Shown: positions 40,948 to 51,444, counted from the first letter of the stretch. The stretch: 64,000 nucleotides of DNA from Caballeronia pedi (GCF_001544915.2 NZ_FCOE02000003.1:372001-436000); one strand, 5' to 3'. Numbers and translations are program-made. Notes: generated by a model from the sequence alone, not told the origin.

Positions 40948-42041
40948 CGCGCTCCTCCACCCGCGCTGGCATGCACGGCGCGCTCCTCGCGTGTGCGCCG
41001 TGAGAATTGGTCGACGTATTGCTCCGGTTCGAAGCACATGCCCGCGACCGCCTGGCCTTCCGGGGAATGTCCCAGCCAGCCCGACCAGCCCAGTTGCTGC
41101 GGTCCGCCCACCATTGCGGCCGACGCACTCTCGGCTCGAATGCGCAGTTCGAGTTCCCACTCGAACTCGCGGCCGACGAAGCTGCGCACCAGATCGACCA
41201 GCATGGGCAAATCGTCGCCGCGCGGCGTGAACCGCAGGTACCGGTCCATATCGATCGGGCCGACGACGATGCGAAAGCGATATTGCCGGTCGGGTACCTG
41301 TTCGCCGAGCAACGCGCCCACGCCCATGGTCGCGGCCGGTCCCGCGCGTCCCAGATGCGTGTGCTCCTCGGCCGCGACCTCGATCCAGTGAAAGACGTAT
41401 TCCACGATGTTCACTGGCACACCGAAGTAGTGCTCGAGCGTCATCCGCAGGCCGTCCGGATCACGCGCCTCGCGCACGAGACTCGACGCGGCAGCAAGCT
41501 GCGCGTGCGCCGGCAGCGTGCGCCGGCAGATTTCGTTTGTGTCCTGTCCGATGATGCTGGCGACATACAGCGAAAATGGCTCATCGCCCGGACGATCGAG
41601 CCCGGCCGCCGCCTGCGCCGAGGACCACGCCCGGTAGAGCAGCGTCAGATAGCGGTGGTGAAAGATGTCGAGGAAGTCGACCAGAGTCTTGTCGCGTCGC
41701 CATTCCTGTCGTTCCCGCGCAATTTCAGTCACATGAAGCGGCAACGGACCGTTCGGCCCGAGCATGCCGAGACCGAAAAGACGTATTTGCAGATGCCCGT
41801 CGTGCGCCCCCGCACTCGCGATTTCCCGCGGCGCGAACGTCAGGCTCGGGTACTGCCCGAGACGAAACGGCTCCGCGCTCGGACGTTGCGCCGTGCCGAT
41901 GGGCGCGATGCCGGCGTTCGCACCGATGCGGCGCATCAGCGATAGAAAGCCGTAGCGCCACGGCTCGGACTCCAGACGCGAAAACGTCTCCGGCGAAAGC
42001 GGTGGATCGCGCAGCAAGGACGCGACAGGCAGGCGTTCCAT
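40944..42041 (-). CDS. tssG: T6SS baseplate protein TssG (ImpH/VasB)
   Basis: The 365-residue protein starts MERLPVASLLRDPPLSPETF at an ATG sharing one base with the tssF stop (TGATG). It shows TssG marks: RYGFLSLMRRIGAN, FGLGMLGPNGPLPLHVTE, and DFLDIFHHRYLTLLYRAW. TssG binds TssF, TssE and TssK in the baseplate wedge. The frame is open far upstream of this start, but that part is antiparallel noise over tssF. Confidence 0.95.
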   Translation of the reverse strand: MERLPVASLLRDPPLSPETFSRLESEPWRYGFLSLMRRIGANAGIAPIGTAQRPSAEPFRLGQYPSLTFAPREIASAGAHDGHLQIRLFGLGMLGPNGPLPLHVTEIARERQEWRRDKTLVDFLDIFHHRYLTLLYRAWSSAQAAAGLDRPGDEPFSLYVASIIGQDTNEICRRTLPAHAQLAAASSLVREARDPDGLRMTLEHYFGVPVNIVEYVFHWIEVAAEEHTHLGRAGPAATMGVGALLGEQVPDRQYRFRIVVGPIDMDRYLRFTPRGDDLPMLVDLVRSFVGREFEWELELRIRAESASAAMVGGPQQLGWSGWLGHSPEGQAVAGMCFEPEQYVDQFSRRTREERAVHASAGGGAR

Positions 42042-43930
42042 CAGGCGACTCCGCGCGTGCCCATGCGCACCGGCCAGCGCATCACGCGACCGCGCTGCAT
42101 CGAGTGCAGTTCGGTCTGCGTAAAGGAATTGATCGACACATGGCGCGCGAGATAGTGCTCCAGGATCAGGCCGAACAGATACGGACTCACGCCGGAGAAG
42201 CCCGTTTCGTCGACGGTCAACTGGCATTCGATGCCGCGCCCGAACACGAGCGGACCGGCGCCGGGCAGCTTTCTCGTGACCGGCTTCGTCCTGACGCCGA
42301 CGAGGCTTTCGACCTGGCGCTGATGCTCGGTGTCCTCGGCATTCAGGAACAGCCGAAGCATGTCGCGCAGGCCTTGACCGCCCGGGCGATGATCGATGTC
42401 CTCCAGCGGCAGATAGTTGAAGTTCAACTGGCGAATCAGGCGCCATGCAATCTCGCCATCCGCATAGGGCGGCCGCGGCGCACTCGGCGCACGAATCAGC
42501 CCGATGCTCGCAATCGGTCCCGACTGCATCGTCTCGAAATCGTCGATACCGTTGCGCGGCACCAGGCTCGGCAAGTCACGATTGGTCAGCCACGCATCCA
42601 CCGACAGGTAGCGCATGCTCTCGTGATAAGGCGCCTCCTGCTGGTCGACCAGCGACACGAACGTCTCCGTGCCGATATAGGGCGTGCGCGATCCGTAGCG
42701 GCGCGCGGAGTCCGACAGGAGCCTGCGCTCGCGGCGCATCGAGAAATACCGCCCGTGATTGCCTTCGTCGTCGTTGAGCGTCTGATAGAGCGGCCGGAAT
42801 TCAAGCCGCGCCGGATTTTCCTTCACCTGACCATAGAGCGCGTCGACGGCGAACACCTCGTAGTCGAGCGGTGCGGCGCGCTTGGGCACCAGATGAAATT
42901 CCGTCTCGTTCTGCGATAGTTCTATGCGATCCAGTTTCTGCGGAAAAAGGTTGATGACCGGCGTGCAAAAGAGCGCAAAACGCGACGCATCGACGAGTCC
43001 GGCCAGACGATCCGTGGATCGGTCGAGCAGGATCACGATCTCGGCCTCGTTGCCGCGAACCTTCTTCAATCCTTCGTCGAGACCGGTCAACGTGAAGAAG
43101 TAGAAGCGGCTCGGACATGCGAAATATTCCTGCAGCAGGTTGTGTCCATGAAACTTCGCCCAGACGAGCGGCAGCATGCCCTGGTCGATCCCGAGCCCTT
43201 CGTGAACGACCGCCTGATCGCCCACGGCCGCAAACCGCCTGTCCGGTTCGCCGAATGCCCCTGATTCGCCGACGATCGACGCAACGCTTCCCGCATGCAG
43301 CAACTCGAACAGATTCGACGCGACCTGCTCCTCGCCGGCCAGATAAATGGGCAGGCGATCGAGCCCCCGAAGCTGCTCGATCTTGATGCCGCCGGTCGTG
43401 CGGATACGCAACCGCAGCGCGCCACGCACTTGCGCGTGCGCCGGCACGTAACGCTCGAGCGCGGGAATATCGGGAGGAACCCCGGTCAGGCGCGCGCTTA
43501 CGATCTCCAGCGGGTAGAGCGTGACGTCCTGGCTCGTCCGGAACGTGCACGGGGTGCGCTCGCCGCGTGGGACATGGGTCTTGAAGGGCGTACCGCGCGC
43601 AATGCGAAAGCCTTCGGCGAGCGCGCCTTCGTTCATGCCCGGAAAGATTCGCGCGACGGCCATCGATGGTGTCGGGGCGACATAATTCGGATACACGACC
43701 TCGAGCAAGCGCTGGGTGAAGCGCGGAAACTCCGCATCGAGCTTGATTTGAACGCGCGCGGCCATGAAACAGAACGATTCGATCAGCCGCTCGACGTAAG
43801 GATCTGTCATTTCCTCCGCCTGCATGCCGAGGCGTCGCGCGATCTTGGGATGCGCGCGCGCGAACTCGCTGCCGCTTTCGCGCAGGTAGAGCAACTCCTG
43901 GTTGTAGTAGTGGAGCAGACGCGGATCCAT
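42041..43930 (-). CDS. tssF: T6SS baseplate protein TssF (ImpG/VasA)
   Basis: The 629-residue protein opens MDPRLLHYYNQELLYLRESG and continues with ARAHPKIARRLGM and DPYVERLIESFCFMAARVQ, the standard TssF start. Two TssF copies with one TssG form the wedge core of the baseplate. Length is normal. It lies 31 nt after tssE and is coupled to tssG. Confidence 0.96.
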   Translation of the reverse strand: MDPRLLHYYNQELLYLRESGSEFARAHPKIARRLGMQAEEMTDPYVERLIESFCFMAARVQIKLDAEFPRFTQRLLEVVYPNYVAPTPSMAVARIFPGMNEGALAEGFRIARGTPFKTHVPRGERTPCTFRTSQDVTLYPLEIVSARLTGVPPDIPALERYVPAHAQVRGALRLRIRTTGGIKIEQLRGLDRLPIYLAGEEQVASNLFELLHAGSVASIVGESGAFGEPDRRFAAVGDQAVVHEGLGIDQGMLPLVWAKFHGHNLLQEYFACPSRFYFFTLTGLDEGLKKVRGNEAEIVILLDRSTDRLAGLVDASRFALFCTPVINLFPQKLDRIELSQNETEFHLVPKRAAPLDYEVFAVDALYGQVKENPARLEFRPLYQTLNDDEGNHGRYFSMRRERRLLSDSARRYGSRTPYIGTETFVSLVDQQEAPYHESMRYLSVDAWLTNRDLPSLVPRNGIDDFETMQSGPIASIGLIRAPSAPRPPYADGEIAWRLIRQLNFNYLPLEDIDHRPGGQGLRDMLRLFLNAEDTEHQRQVESLVGVRTKPVTRKLPGAGPLVFGRGIECQLTVDETGFSGVSPYLFGLILEHYLARHVSINSFTQTELHSMQRGRVMRWPVRMGTRGVA

Positions 43931-43961
43931 GAAGACTCGGTTGATGCAATGAAAAAGTGAC

Positions 43962-44501
43962 TCAGCCGCGTCGCGGCGAGGCGTGCAGGCGGCTCGTTTC
44001 GAGGTCGAGGCTTGTTTGCACGAGAAATTCGAGCGGATAAGGGTCCATGCGGATCAGTCCACGAATCTCGAACGTCATCTCGTTGTGCCGACCCAGCGTC
44101 TCCGTTGCCTTGAGCGGCGTAACGGACAGCGAATCGGCGATCAAGCGCGGCTCGAAGTCTCTGATGGCACGCGTGACGATGGCTTCGATATCCGCCCACT
44201 TGCGCGAGGCCAGGAAGGTTCCGGCGAGCGCTGGCACGCCGAAATTCAGCGTGGAAGCCGCGGCGAGCGGATAGCGCTCGCGATCGATCCGGTCTTCGAG
44301 ACTGGTCGCATTGAGCAGATACGCCAGGTCGCGCTGAATGATGTCGCGAATCTGAGTGCGCGTCATGGCGTACTCGTCCGGTGTTTCGCTATGCCGATGA
44401 GGTGAGTCGTCGCGCAGTCGATCGATGAGAGTGGGCAACAGATAGTCGTCCGTCCGGCGCGGCGTGCTCGTCGTGCCCCCCACCCGTTTTCGCCCTGTCA
44501 T
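43962..44501 (-). CDS. tssE: T6SS baseplate wedge protein TssE (gp25-like)
   Basis: The 179-residue protein contains the gp25 domain: LPTLIDRLRDDSP, then DIIQRDLAYLLNATSLED, LNFGVPALAGTFL and ITRAIRDFEPRLI-like spacing (here VTRAIRDFEPRLIADSL). TssE nucleates the sheath on the baseplate. The start overlaps the tagJ stop by 4 nt. Confidence 0.95.
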   Translation of the reverse strand: MTGRKRVGGTTSTPRRTDDYLLPTLIDRLRDDSPHRHSETPDEYAMTRTQIRDIIQRDLAYLLNATSLEDRIDRERYPLAAASTLNFGVPALAGTFLASRKWADIEAIVTRAIRDFEPRLIADSLSVTPLKATETLGRHNEMTFEIRGLIRMDPYPLEFLVQTSLDLETSRLHASPRRG

Positions 44502-45364
44502 TGCACGGCTCCACTGGCGGCGTCTGCGTCATCGAGCACATGCGCGTGTGTCGAGTTTCCGAATGTGCACTGGGCCAGATCGAACACACCGAAGTCCCCG
44601 GCGCTGGTCGCCCAGGTCTTGCAACCCGACGCAATCACGCCGGTGCGGCCGATGTCGTGCCAGACCGTGCGCCGGCCGAGCAGCAAGGCGTCGCGCTCGC
44701 GCGCTGCTTGCGCCGGCATCTCCGGATATCGCGCAGGCATGAAGCCATTGAGCGGCGTGCCGTCGGCGAGTGTCAGCGTTGCGGGCGCCCAGATCAGATC
44801 GACGAGCGAGACCGGACGCGCGATACGCCACGCCGCGATATCGGCCAGCGAGATCCATCGGTAGCGCCCCGCGGCGACGAACTCGCAGACGGGTCCGAGC
44901 CGGGTGTCGCTATCACCGATCCAGTCGAAGGACCCCGCTGAGCCGGCCCCTGAGACAAGGGGCGCCGCATCGAGCGCAGTTTCCCGCGCGGCATCCGCTT
45001 CGTCGATATGCCCACGCGCGGCGAGGCCCAGCGCAGCGTGCAAGCCATGCATCCAGGCGGGATTTCCGTCGAATACGAAGCCCGGTTCCTGAGCACCCGC
45101 CATGACTTTTCCGCGAACACGCTCCGCACGCACCAGGTCGCGATAAAGATGAGCTGTCCTGTCCTGTTGCTCGCCCAGTTGAGCGAACGCCTGGAGCTGC
45201 TGAATCGCGCGCGCCCATTGCTGCGTGATGCAGAGCCATTGAAACAGCACCCAGCGATGCGCTGCGGCAGCCGGCTCCTTGCGGATCTTCGCTTCTGCCG
45301 CTTCGATCGCCTGCTCAGGCGTGATGCCTTCGCCAGCGACATTGCTTGCGATGTTCAGGTTCAT
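44498..45364 (-). CDS. tagJ: T6SS accessory protein TagJ (SciE/ImpE family)
   Basis: The 288-residue protein has the ImpE/SciE architecture. An N-terminal TPR-like helical half (PEQAIEAAEAKIRKEPAAAA, WARAIQQLQAFAQL) is followed by a C-terminal domain with FDWIGDSDTRLGPVCEFVAA and RYRWISLADIAAW. TagJ binds the TssB sheath subunit and may assist ClpV-dependent recycling. It is coupled on both sides by 4-nt overlaps. Confidence 0.9.
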   Translation of the reverse strand: MNLNIASNVAGEGITPEQAIEAAEAKIRKEPAAAAHRWVLFQWLCITQQWARAIQQLQAFAQLGEQQDRTAHLYRDLVRAERVRGKVMAGAQEPGFVFDGNPAWMHGLHAALGLAARGHIDEADAARETALDAAPLVSGAGSAGSFDWIGDSDTRLGPVCEFVAAGRYRWISLADIAAWRIARPVSLVDLIWAPATLTLADGTPLNGFMPARYPEMPAQAARERDALLLGRRTVWHDIGRTGVIASGCKTWATSAGDFGVFDLAQCTFGNSTHAHVLDDADAASGAVQ

Positions 45365-45945
45365 ACATCCCCCTTTGAAGCGACATGCTCGCGCCGCGCG
45401 AAAACGCCGAAAGTTTGTTGCATCGGGCTGTCGATCGCCAGCGTGTGGTGCTCGCGACGAGCCAGTTCGGGCGTGACTCTCGCCGACCGCTCGGCCGCAC
45501 TCGCGCGGCCCTGCACGGGCGCAAACATTTCGAGGATTTCCGGCACGGCGCGAGGCTCGGCGAGGTAGTCGTCGACATCATGGAGCGTGCCAAAAGCCTG
45601 TTCGAGCGAATCGGGCGCGCCGAGCCATTCACTGATCGCTCGATCCGCTGGCGCACGCGCCCCGGCAGGATACGTTTCGGGCACCGTGATCGGCTCGATC
45701 ATCGGCGCGTCTGAATGCTCCCAGTTGTCTGCCGGCAAGCTCCGCGCACCCTCGAGCGCCTCGTAATAGCGTGCAGTAAGAACGCCGATGATATCGCTCT
45801 GACCGGGCTCCACGGACACGGGGACGCCTGCTTCTGGAATCACGAAGGCGTCGCTGTCCGGCAAAGGAAACACGAGCTCGCCGCCATCGCCTTTCGAAGG
45901 CGCAAATCCGGCCGGCTCGATTCGCTCTTCCATATTCATGCCCAA
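45361..45945 (-). CDS. tagK: T6SS-associated protein TagK
   Basis: The 194-residue acidic protein ends with the TagK pattern: SLEQAFGTLHDVDDYLAEP, PEILEMFAPV, and ARREHHTLAIDSPM. TagK is a Burkholderia T6SS accessory protein of uncertain role. It is the first gene of the leftward T6SS operon. Three in-frame ATGs lie within the first five codons, so the exact start is uncertain. The name is from remembered family features. Confidence 0.75.
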   Translation of the reverse strand: MGMNMEERIEPAGFAPSKGDGGELVFPLPDSDAFVIPEAGVPVSVEPGQSDIIGVLTARYYEALEGARSLPADNWEHSDAPMIEPITVPETYPAGARAPADRAISEWLGAPDSLEQAFGTLHDVDDYLAEPRAVPEILEMFAPVQGRASAAERSARVTPELARREHHTLAIDSPMQQTFGVFARREHVASKGDV

Positions 45946-46406
45946 CTCAAATTCACGAAAAAGATTGAGGACAAAAACTAACGGTTAATCATCACCAAAT
46001 GACACCGGAGATTAACGCACGACTTACAGCTACTTGTCTATCCATAAATAGCTGCTTTCAATCAGGTTAAATGACTTATTTTTGAGATTTTGATACCCCC
46101 GCCTGATTTGCCGATTTTCATCCATTGAGATTAATCCTATTTAATCACCAAGATTCGTTAAAACTTCTAACAATCAGCAACTTACCGAACAGGATAAATT
46201 TATACCGTCCAAAAAATAAGATATTCTTTCAATGCCTTACAGACTGAATTTAATTGTTTGATGCTTTCAGGCAATCAATTTAAATTACTGGCAGCAAATT
46301 GCGCCGCGTTGACAACAACGATTTATTGAATCAATATTTTCGTCAGAACGCGTTGAAGAAACTGCGCAAAATGCCATCAAGACAACCTCACTCCCTCATT
46401 CAATAA
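45946..46406. promoter_or_regulatory. AT-rich divergent promoter region of the T6SS operons
   Basis: This 461-nt stretch separates tagK (leftward) from clpV (rightward) and is far richer in A/T than the genes on either side. No coding frame is supportable. It must carry both operon promoters. AT-rich T6SS control regions are often bound by nucleoid proteins such as H-NS-like silencers, but no specific operator could be assigned. Confidence 0.6.
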
Positions 46407-49130
46407 ATGATTTCTCGCCACGCGCTATTCGGTAAGCTCGGATCCACGCTCTTTCGCAGCGTTGAATCGGCAACCGCCTTTTGCAAGCTGCGCGGCAATC
46501 CGTACGTCGAACTCGTGCACTGGCTGCATCAGTTGCTGCAACTGGGCGACAGCGACCTGCATCGCATCGTGCGTCACGCGGACATCGATATCGAGGCGCT
46601 CGAGCGCGACATCGGTCGCGGCCTGTTGGCGCTACCCTCTGGCGCAAGTTCGATCAGCGATTTCTCCCATCACGTCGAAACCGCGATCGAGCGCGCGTGG
46701 GTGTTGTCGTCGCTCGCGTTCGGCGACCGCCGGATTCGCGGTGCATGGCTCGTAGCCGCATTGGTTGGCACACCTGAGCTGCGGCGCGTCCTGCTGTCGA
46801 TCTCGCCTCTATTCGCCCGCATTCCGGCCGAGAAGCTCGAAGAGATATTCCCTGCCTGGATCAGCGGCTCGCCGGAAGCCGACGACACGCCCTACGATGG
46901 CAGCGATTTCGCACCCGCGTTGCCAGGCGAAGCGTCTCGTGCGATGACGCCCGCCGGCAAGGACGTGCTCGATCAATATTGCGCCGACCTGACCGCGCAA
47001 GCGCGAGCGGGCGGCGTTGATGCCGTTACCGGGCGCGAGCAGGAGATCCGCGCTCTCATCGACGTGCTGCTGCGCAGGCGCCAGAACAATCCTCTGCTCA
47101 CTGGCGAAGCGGGCGTCGGCAAGACCGCCGTGGTCGAAGGCCTGGCGCTCGCGCTCGCCAGCGGCGACGTCCCCGCCGCATTGACGGAAGTTCGCCTGAT
47201 GACGCTCGACGTCGGAGCACTGCTTGCCGGCGCCAGCATGAAGGGAGAATTCGAAGCCCGGCTGAAGAACGTGCTCGAGTCCGCGATAAAGTCCCCTGTG
47301 CCTGTCATCCTCTTCGTCGACGAGATTCACACGCTCGTCGGCGCAGGTGGACAAGCGGGCACTGGCGATGCCGCCAATCTGCTCAAACCCGCTCTGGCAC
47401 GCGGTGCGGTCCGCGTCATCGGTGCGACGACGTGGTCCGAATACAAGCGCCACATCGAAAAGGATCCCGCGCTGACTCGCCGTTTCCAGGTGTTGCAAGT
47501 CGCCGAGCCTGAGGAAACCGCCGCAATCGACATGGTGCGTGGACTTGCCGGGGCATTCGCCCAGCATCACCGCGTGATCGTGCGCGATGAGGCCATTCGT
47601 GCGGCCGTCAAGCTGTCGCATCGATTCATTCCGTCTCGACAGTTGCCGGACAAAGCCATCAGCCTGCTCGACACCGCGTGCGCGCGCGTGGCGCTGTCTC
47701 AGCACGCGCCGCCCCGCGAACTACAGAATGTGCGTCAACGGCTGCAGGCTGCACGGGTCGAACATGCGTTGCTGGAACAGGAAGCGCGCATCGGCATCGG
47801 TTGCGCCGATCTGACCGCTTCGCAAGCGCGCATCGATGTGCTGCTCGCTGAGGAATGCGCCGTCGATACGCATTGGAAGGCACAGGCGCAAGCCGCGCAG
47901 TCGCTCACGGAAGCACGCGAGCGAGCGCTGGCGGCCGACTGCAAAGATACGTTGCAGCACGTCGGCGGTGATTCGGGTGAACCGCGTCCCACGCCGTCCT
48001 CCTTGCGCGAACTTGAGCAAGCCTTGCGCGACCTGCAGGGTGAAACGCCACTGGTCTTTCCGGAGGTGGACGAAAGCGTCGTCGCTGGCATCGTTTCAGA
48101 CTGGACCGGCATTCCGGTGGGACGCATGGTCACCGATGAGATTTCCGCCGTGCGTGCGCTGCCCGTAACGCTGGCTCGTCGCGTGATCGGACAATCCGAC
48201 GCGCTGAATCTCATCAGCGAGCGCGTTCAGACAGCGCGTGCCGGACTCTCCGATCCGAAGAAGCCGCTGGGCGTATTCCTGCTCGCGGGGCCGTCGGGCG
48301 TCGGCAAGACGGAAACAGCGCTCGCGCTGGCCGAAGCGCTGTATGGCGGCGAGCAGAATCTCATCACGATCAACATGAGCGAGTATCAGGAAGCGCACAC
48401 GGTCTCGGGATTGAAGGGCGCGCCTCCTGGCTATGTCGGTTACGGCGAGGGCGGCGTGCTGACCGAGGCGGTGCGTCGCCGGCCGTACTCCGTCGTGTTG
48501 CTCGATGAAATCGAAAAGGCGCACCGCGACGTGCACGAAGTGTTCTTCCAGGTCTTCGACAAGGGATACATGGAAGACGGCGACGGCCGGTACATCGATT
48601 TCCACAACACAACCATCCTGCTCACCAGCAACGCGGGCGCAGAGCTGACGGCGAGCCTCTGCGCCGACGCCGCGCTCACGCCCGATCACGACGGCCTGCG
48701 TGAAGCGCTCGCGGCCGAGCTGCTCAAGACTTTTCCCGCGGCGTTCCTCGGGCGCGTCACTGTCGTGCCGTACTGGCCGCTCGCCGAGGCTTCGCTCGCG
48801 AGCATCGTGCGACTGCATCTCGACCGCGTGGCGCAGCGCATGTCGGAGAGTCACGGCATTGCCGTGACGTATGGCGATGCGCTCGTCGACTACATCGTTG
48901 GCCGCTGCCTCATGCAGGAAACGGGTGCGCGCGTCTTGATCGGTTTCATCGAGCAGCATGTGCTGCCTCGACTTTCCGCGTTCTGGCTCGATGCGTTTGC
49001 TGCGGAACGCGCGCTGAACCGGATCGACATGAATATCGCCGATCCGGACGCCGCGCCGCGTTCCGCGATCGTCCTGAACGCGTTGGAAGCGCCACAGCCA
49101 AATCTGGTGTTCGCCGAAGAAGCGCGCTAA
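46407..49130 (+). CDS. tssH: T6SS ATPase ClpV (TssH)
   Basis: ClpV disassembles contracted TssB/TssC sheath. The 907-residue protein has a ClpV/ClpB N-domain (KLRGNPYVELVHWLHQLLQL). The first AAA domain has Walker A LLTGEAGVGKTAVVEG and Walker B VILFVDEIHTLVGAG. A coiled-coil middle domain and a second AAA domain with LAGPSGVGKTETALALAE and SVVLLDEIEKAH follow. All ATPase motifs are intact and length is normal. It heads the rightward operon. Confidence 0.96.
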   Translation: MISRHALFGKLGSTLFRSVESATAFCKLRGNPYVELVHWLHQLLQLGDSDLHRIVRHADIDIEALERDIGRGLLALPSGASSISDFSHHVETAIERAWVLSSLAFGDRRIRGAWLVAALVGTPELRRVLLSISPLFARIPAEKLEEIFPAWISGSPEADDTPYDGSDFAPALPGEASRAMTPAGKDVLDQYCADLTAQARAGGVDAVTGREQEIRALIDVLLRRRQNNPLLTGEAGVGKTAVVEGLALALASGDVPAALTEVRLMTLDVGALLAGASMKGEFEARLKNVLESAIKSPVPVILFVDEIHTLVGAGGQAGTGDAANLLKPALARGAVRVIGATTWSEYKRHIEKDPALTRRFQVLQVAEPEETAAIDMVRGLAGAFAQHHRVIVRDEAIRAAVKLSHRFIPSRQLPDKAISLLDTACARVALSQHAPPRELQNVRQRLQAARVEHALLEQEARIGIGCADLTASQARIDVLLAEECAVDTHWKAQAQAAQSLTEARERALAADCKDTLQHVGGDSGEPRPTPSSLRELEQALRDLQGETPLVFPEVDESVVAGIVSDWTGIPVGRMVTDEISAVRALPVTLARRVIGQSDALNLISERVQTARAGLSDPKKPLGVFLLAGPSGVGKTETALALAEALYGGEQNLITINMSEYQEAHTVSGLKGAPPGYVGYGEGGVLTEAVRRRPYSVVLLDEIEKAHRDVHEVFFQVFDKGYMEDGDGRYIDFHNTTILLTSNAGAELTASLCADAALTPDHDGLREALAAELLKTFPAAFLGRVTVVPYWPLAEASLASIVRLHLDRVAQRMSESHGIAVTYGDALVDYIVGRCLMQETGARVLIGFIEQHVLPRLSAFWLDAFAAERALNRIDMNIADPDAAPRSAIVLNALEAPQPNLVFAEEAR

Positions 49131-49175
49131 CACACTTGTCAAGCAGCCTTAAACCCATCGATCACGGAGTCACCC

Positions 49176-49724
49176 ATGACCGTTTCCAATAGTTCGCAGA
49201 AGTTCATTGCGCGCAATCGCGCCCCGCGCGTGCAGATCGAGTACGACGTCGAAGTTTACGGCTCGGAGAAGAAGGTAGAACTTCCGTTCGTGATGGGCGT
49301 GCTCGCCGATCTTTCCGGCGCGGCGGTGGAACCGCTGCCTCCCGTGGCAGACCGCCGCTTCCTCGATATCGACATCGACAATTTCGACGAACGCATGAAG
49401 GCGATCAAGCCGCGCGTCGCGTTCTCCGTGCCCAATACGTTGACGGGCGAGGGCCAGATGATGGTCGACATCACCTTCGAGAGCATCGACGATTTCGCAC
49501 CCGCGGCCATCGCGCGCAAAGTCGATTCGCTACGCCAGTTGCTGGACGCGCGCACGCAGCTCGCCAACCTGCAGACGTACATGGATGGCAAGTCGGGCGC
49601 CGAAGCACTCGTCAGTCAGTTGCTCGCGGACCCGGCCCTGCTCAAGTCGCTGGCATCCGAGCCGAAGCCGCAGAAGACCAAGGGCACATCCGAATCGGAT
49701 GTCCCCGAACAGTCCACGCACTAA
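49176..49724 (+). CDS. tssB: T6SS sheath small subunit TssB (VipA)
   Basis: The 182-residue protein opens SSQKFIARNRAPRVQIEYDV and has VELPFVMGVLADLSG and RRFLDIDIDNFDERMKAIKP, all diagnostic of TssB. It pairs with TssC to build the contractile sheath. It lies 45 nt after clpV and 62 nt before tssC. Confidence 0.96.
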   Translation: MTVSNSSQKFIARNRAPRVQIEYDVEVYGSEKKVELPFVMGVLADLSGAAVEPLPPVADRRFLDIDIDNFDERMKAIKPRVAFSVPNTLTGEGQMMVDITFESIDDFAPAAIARKVDSLRQLLDARTQLANLQTYMDGKSGAEALVSQLLADPALLKSLASEPKPQKTKGTSESDVPEQSTH

Positions 49725-49786
49725 CCGAGACCCGCAGCGCGCGCACCGCGCCGCCACGCCGCGACCGAATCAAGACCGAGGAAACC

Positions 49787-51280
49787 ATGGCAGTCAATCA
49801 GGCACAGCACAAATCGGCCGAGACCGCAACGCACTCCGAATTCACGCATCTGCTTGCGCAGGAGTTTCGCACCAAGACCGATCACGCTCGCGAAGCCGTC
49901 GAGCAGGCGGTTCGGACGCTCGCCGAGCAGGCGCTGCGACAGTCGATCACCATGAGCGATGATGCTTACAAAAGCATCGAGGCGATCATCGGCCAGATCG
50001 ATCACAAGCTTTCGGAGCAGATCAATCTGATCCTTCACCACGCCGACCTTCAAAAGCTGGAGTCGGCCTGGCGCGGGCTGCATCATCTCGTGTCAAACAC
50101 CGAAACCGACGAGCGCCTGAAAATCCGCTTCATGGATGTGTCGAAGGACGATCTGCGCCGCACGATGAAGCGGTACAAGGGCATCGCGTGGGATCAAAGC
50201 CCGCTCTTCAAGCAGATTTACGAAGAGGGGTATGGGCAACTCGGCGGTGAGCCGTATGGCTGTCTCGTCGCGGACTACTACTTCGACCACACTCCGCCCG
50301 ATGTCGATCTGCTGGGCTCGATCTCGAAGATCGCTGCGGCGGCGCATACGCCGTTCATCTCCGGCGCGTCGCCGTCCGCCCTGCAGATGGAATCGTGGCA
50401 GGAGCTTGCCAATCCGCGCGACCTGACGAAGATCTTCACGCAGAACCTCGAATACGCGCCCTGGAATTCGCTGCGCAACACGGAAGACGCGCGCTATATC
50501 GGGCTCGTCATGCCGCGATTCCTGTCGCGCCTGCCGTATGGCGCGAAGACCAATCCGGTGGACGAATTCGACTTCGAAGAGGAAACGCATGGCGCGGATC
50601 ATCGCAACTATGCGTGGGCCAATGCGGCCTATGCAATGGCCGTGAACATCAACCGCTCGTTCAAGCACTATGGCTGGTGCTCGATGATCCGCGGCGTCGA
50701 ATCAGGCGGCACGGTGGAGAACCTGCCTTGCCATACTTTCCCGACCGACGATGGCGGCGTGGACATGAAGTGCCCGACCGAGATCGCCATCTCCGACCGG
50801 CGCGAGGCAGAGTTGTCGAAAAACGGCTTCATTCCGCTGATTCATCGCAAGAGTACCGACCACGCGACCTTCATCGGCGCCCAGTCGCTTCAGAAGCCGA
50901 CCGAATACTACGACCCGGACGCTACGGCGAACGCAAACCTGTCGGCACGTCTGCCCTATCTCTTCGCGTGCTCGCGCTTTGCACACTATCTGAAGTGCAT
51001 CGTCCGCGACAAGATCGGCTCGTTCCAGGAGCGCGAAGACATGCAGAAATGGCTCAACGACTGGATCATGAATTACGTCGACGGCGATCCGCACAACTCT
51101 TCCGAAGCGACGAAAGCGAGTCGTCCGCTTGCCGCCGCGGAAGTCGTCGTCGAGGAAGTCGAAGGGAATCCGGGCTACTACCAGGCGCGATTCTTCTTGC
51201 GGCCGCACTTCCAGCTCGAGGGTCTGACGGTGTCGCTGCGGCTGGTGACGCGTTTGCCGTCCGTCAAGCAGGCGGCCTGA
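49787..51280 (+). CDS. tssC: T6SS sheath large subunit TssC (VipB)
   Basis: The 497-residue protein shows TssC features throughout: LQKLESAWRGLHHLVSNTET, PLFKQIYEEGYGQLGGEPYG, NLPCHTFPTDDGGVDMKCPT, and the sheath-handle end PGYYQARFFLRPHFQLEGL. It forms the outer sheath with TssB. Length is as expected. Confidence 0.97.
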   Translation: MAVNQAQHKSAETATHSEFTHLLAQEFRTKTDHAREAVEQAVRTLAEQALRQSITMSDDAYKSIEAIIGQIDHKLSEQINLILHHADLQKLESAWRGLHHLVSNTETDERLKIRFMDVSKDDLRRTMKRYKGIAWDQSPLFKQIYEEGYGQLGGEPYGCLVADYYFDHTPPDVDLLGSISKIAAAAHTPFISGASPSALQMESWQELANPRDLTKIFTQNLEYAPWNSLRNTEDARYIGLVMPRFLSRLPYGAKTNPVDEFDFEEETHGADHRNYAWANAAYAMAVNINRSFKHYGWCSMIRGVESGGTVENLPCHTFPTDDGGVDMKCPTEIAISDRREAELSKNGFIPLIHRKSTDHATFIGAQSLQKPTEYYDPDATANANLSARLPYLFACSRFAHYLKCIVRDKIGSFQEREDMQKWLNDWIMNYVDGDPHNSSEATKASRPLAAAEVVVEEVEGNPGYYQARFFLRPHFQLEGLTVSLRLVTRLPSVKQAA

Positions 51281-51444
51281 ACGCTTCGTCGAATCCGGAT
51301 CGCGCGCACGCTCATCGAGCCGCGCGAGCGGAAGAAAGTTGCAGCAGAAAGCTAACCCTTTCGACAGAGTCGTATGTACATCGAATTATTTTGAAAGTCG
51401 ATGTAACCGTAACCTCGTAAGTTGTTTCAACAAGGAGCTATCAA

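Noticed and set aside
42042..42446. N-terminal extension of tssG over tssF
   Set aside because: The extra 135 codons are out-of-frame tssF sequence, and the TssG family start matches the ATG at 42041.
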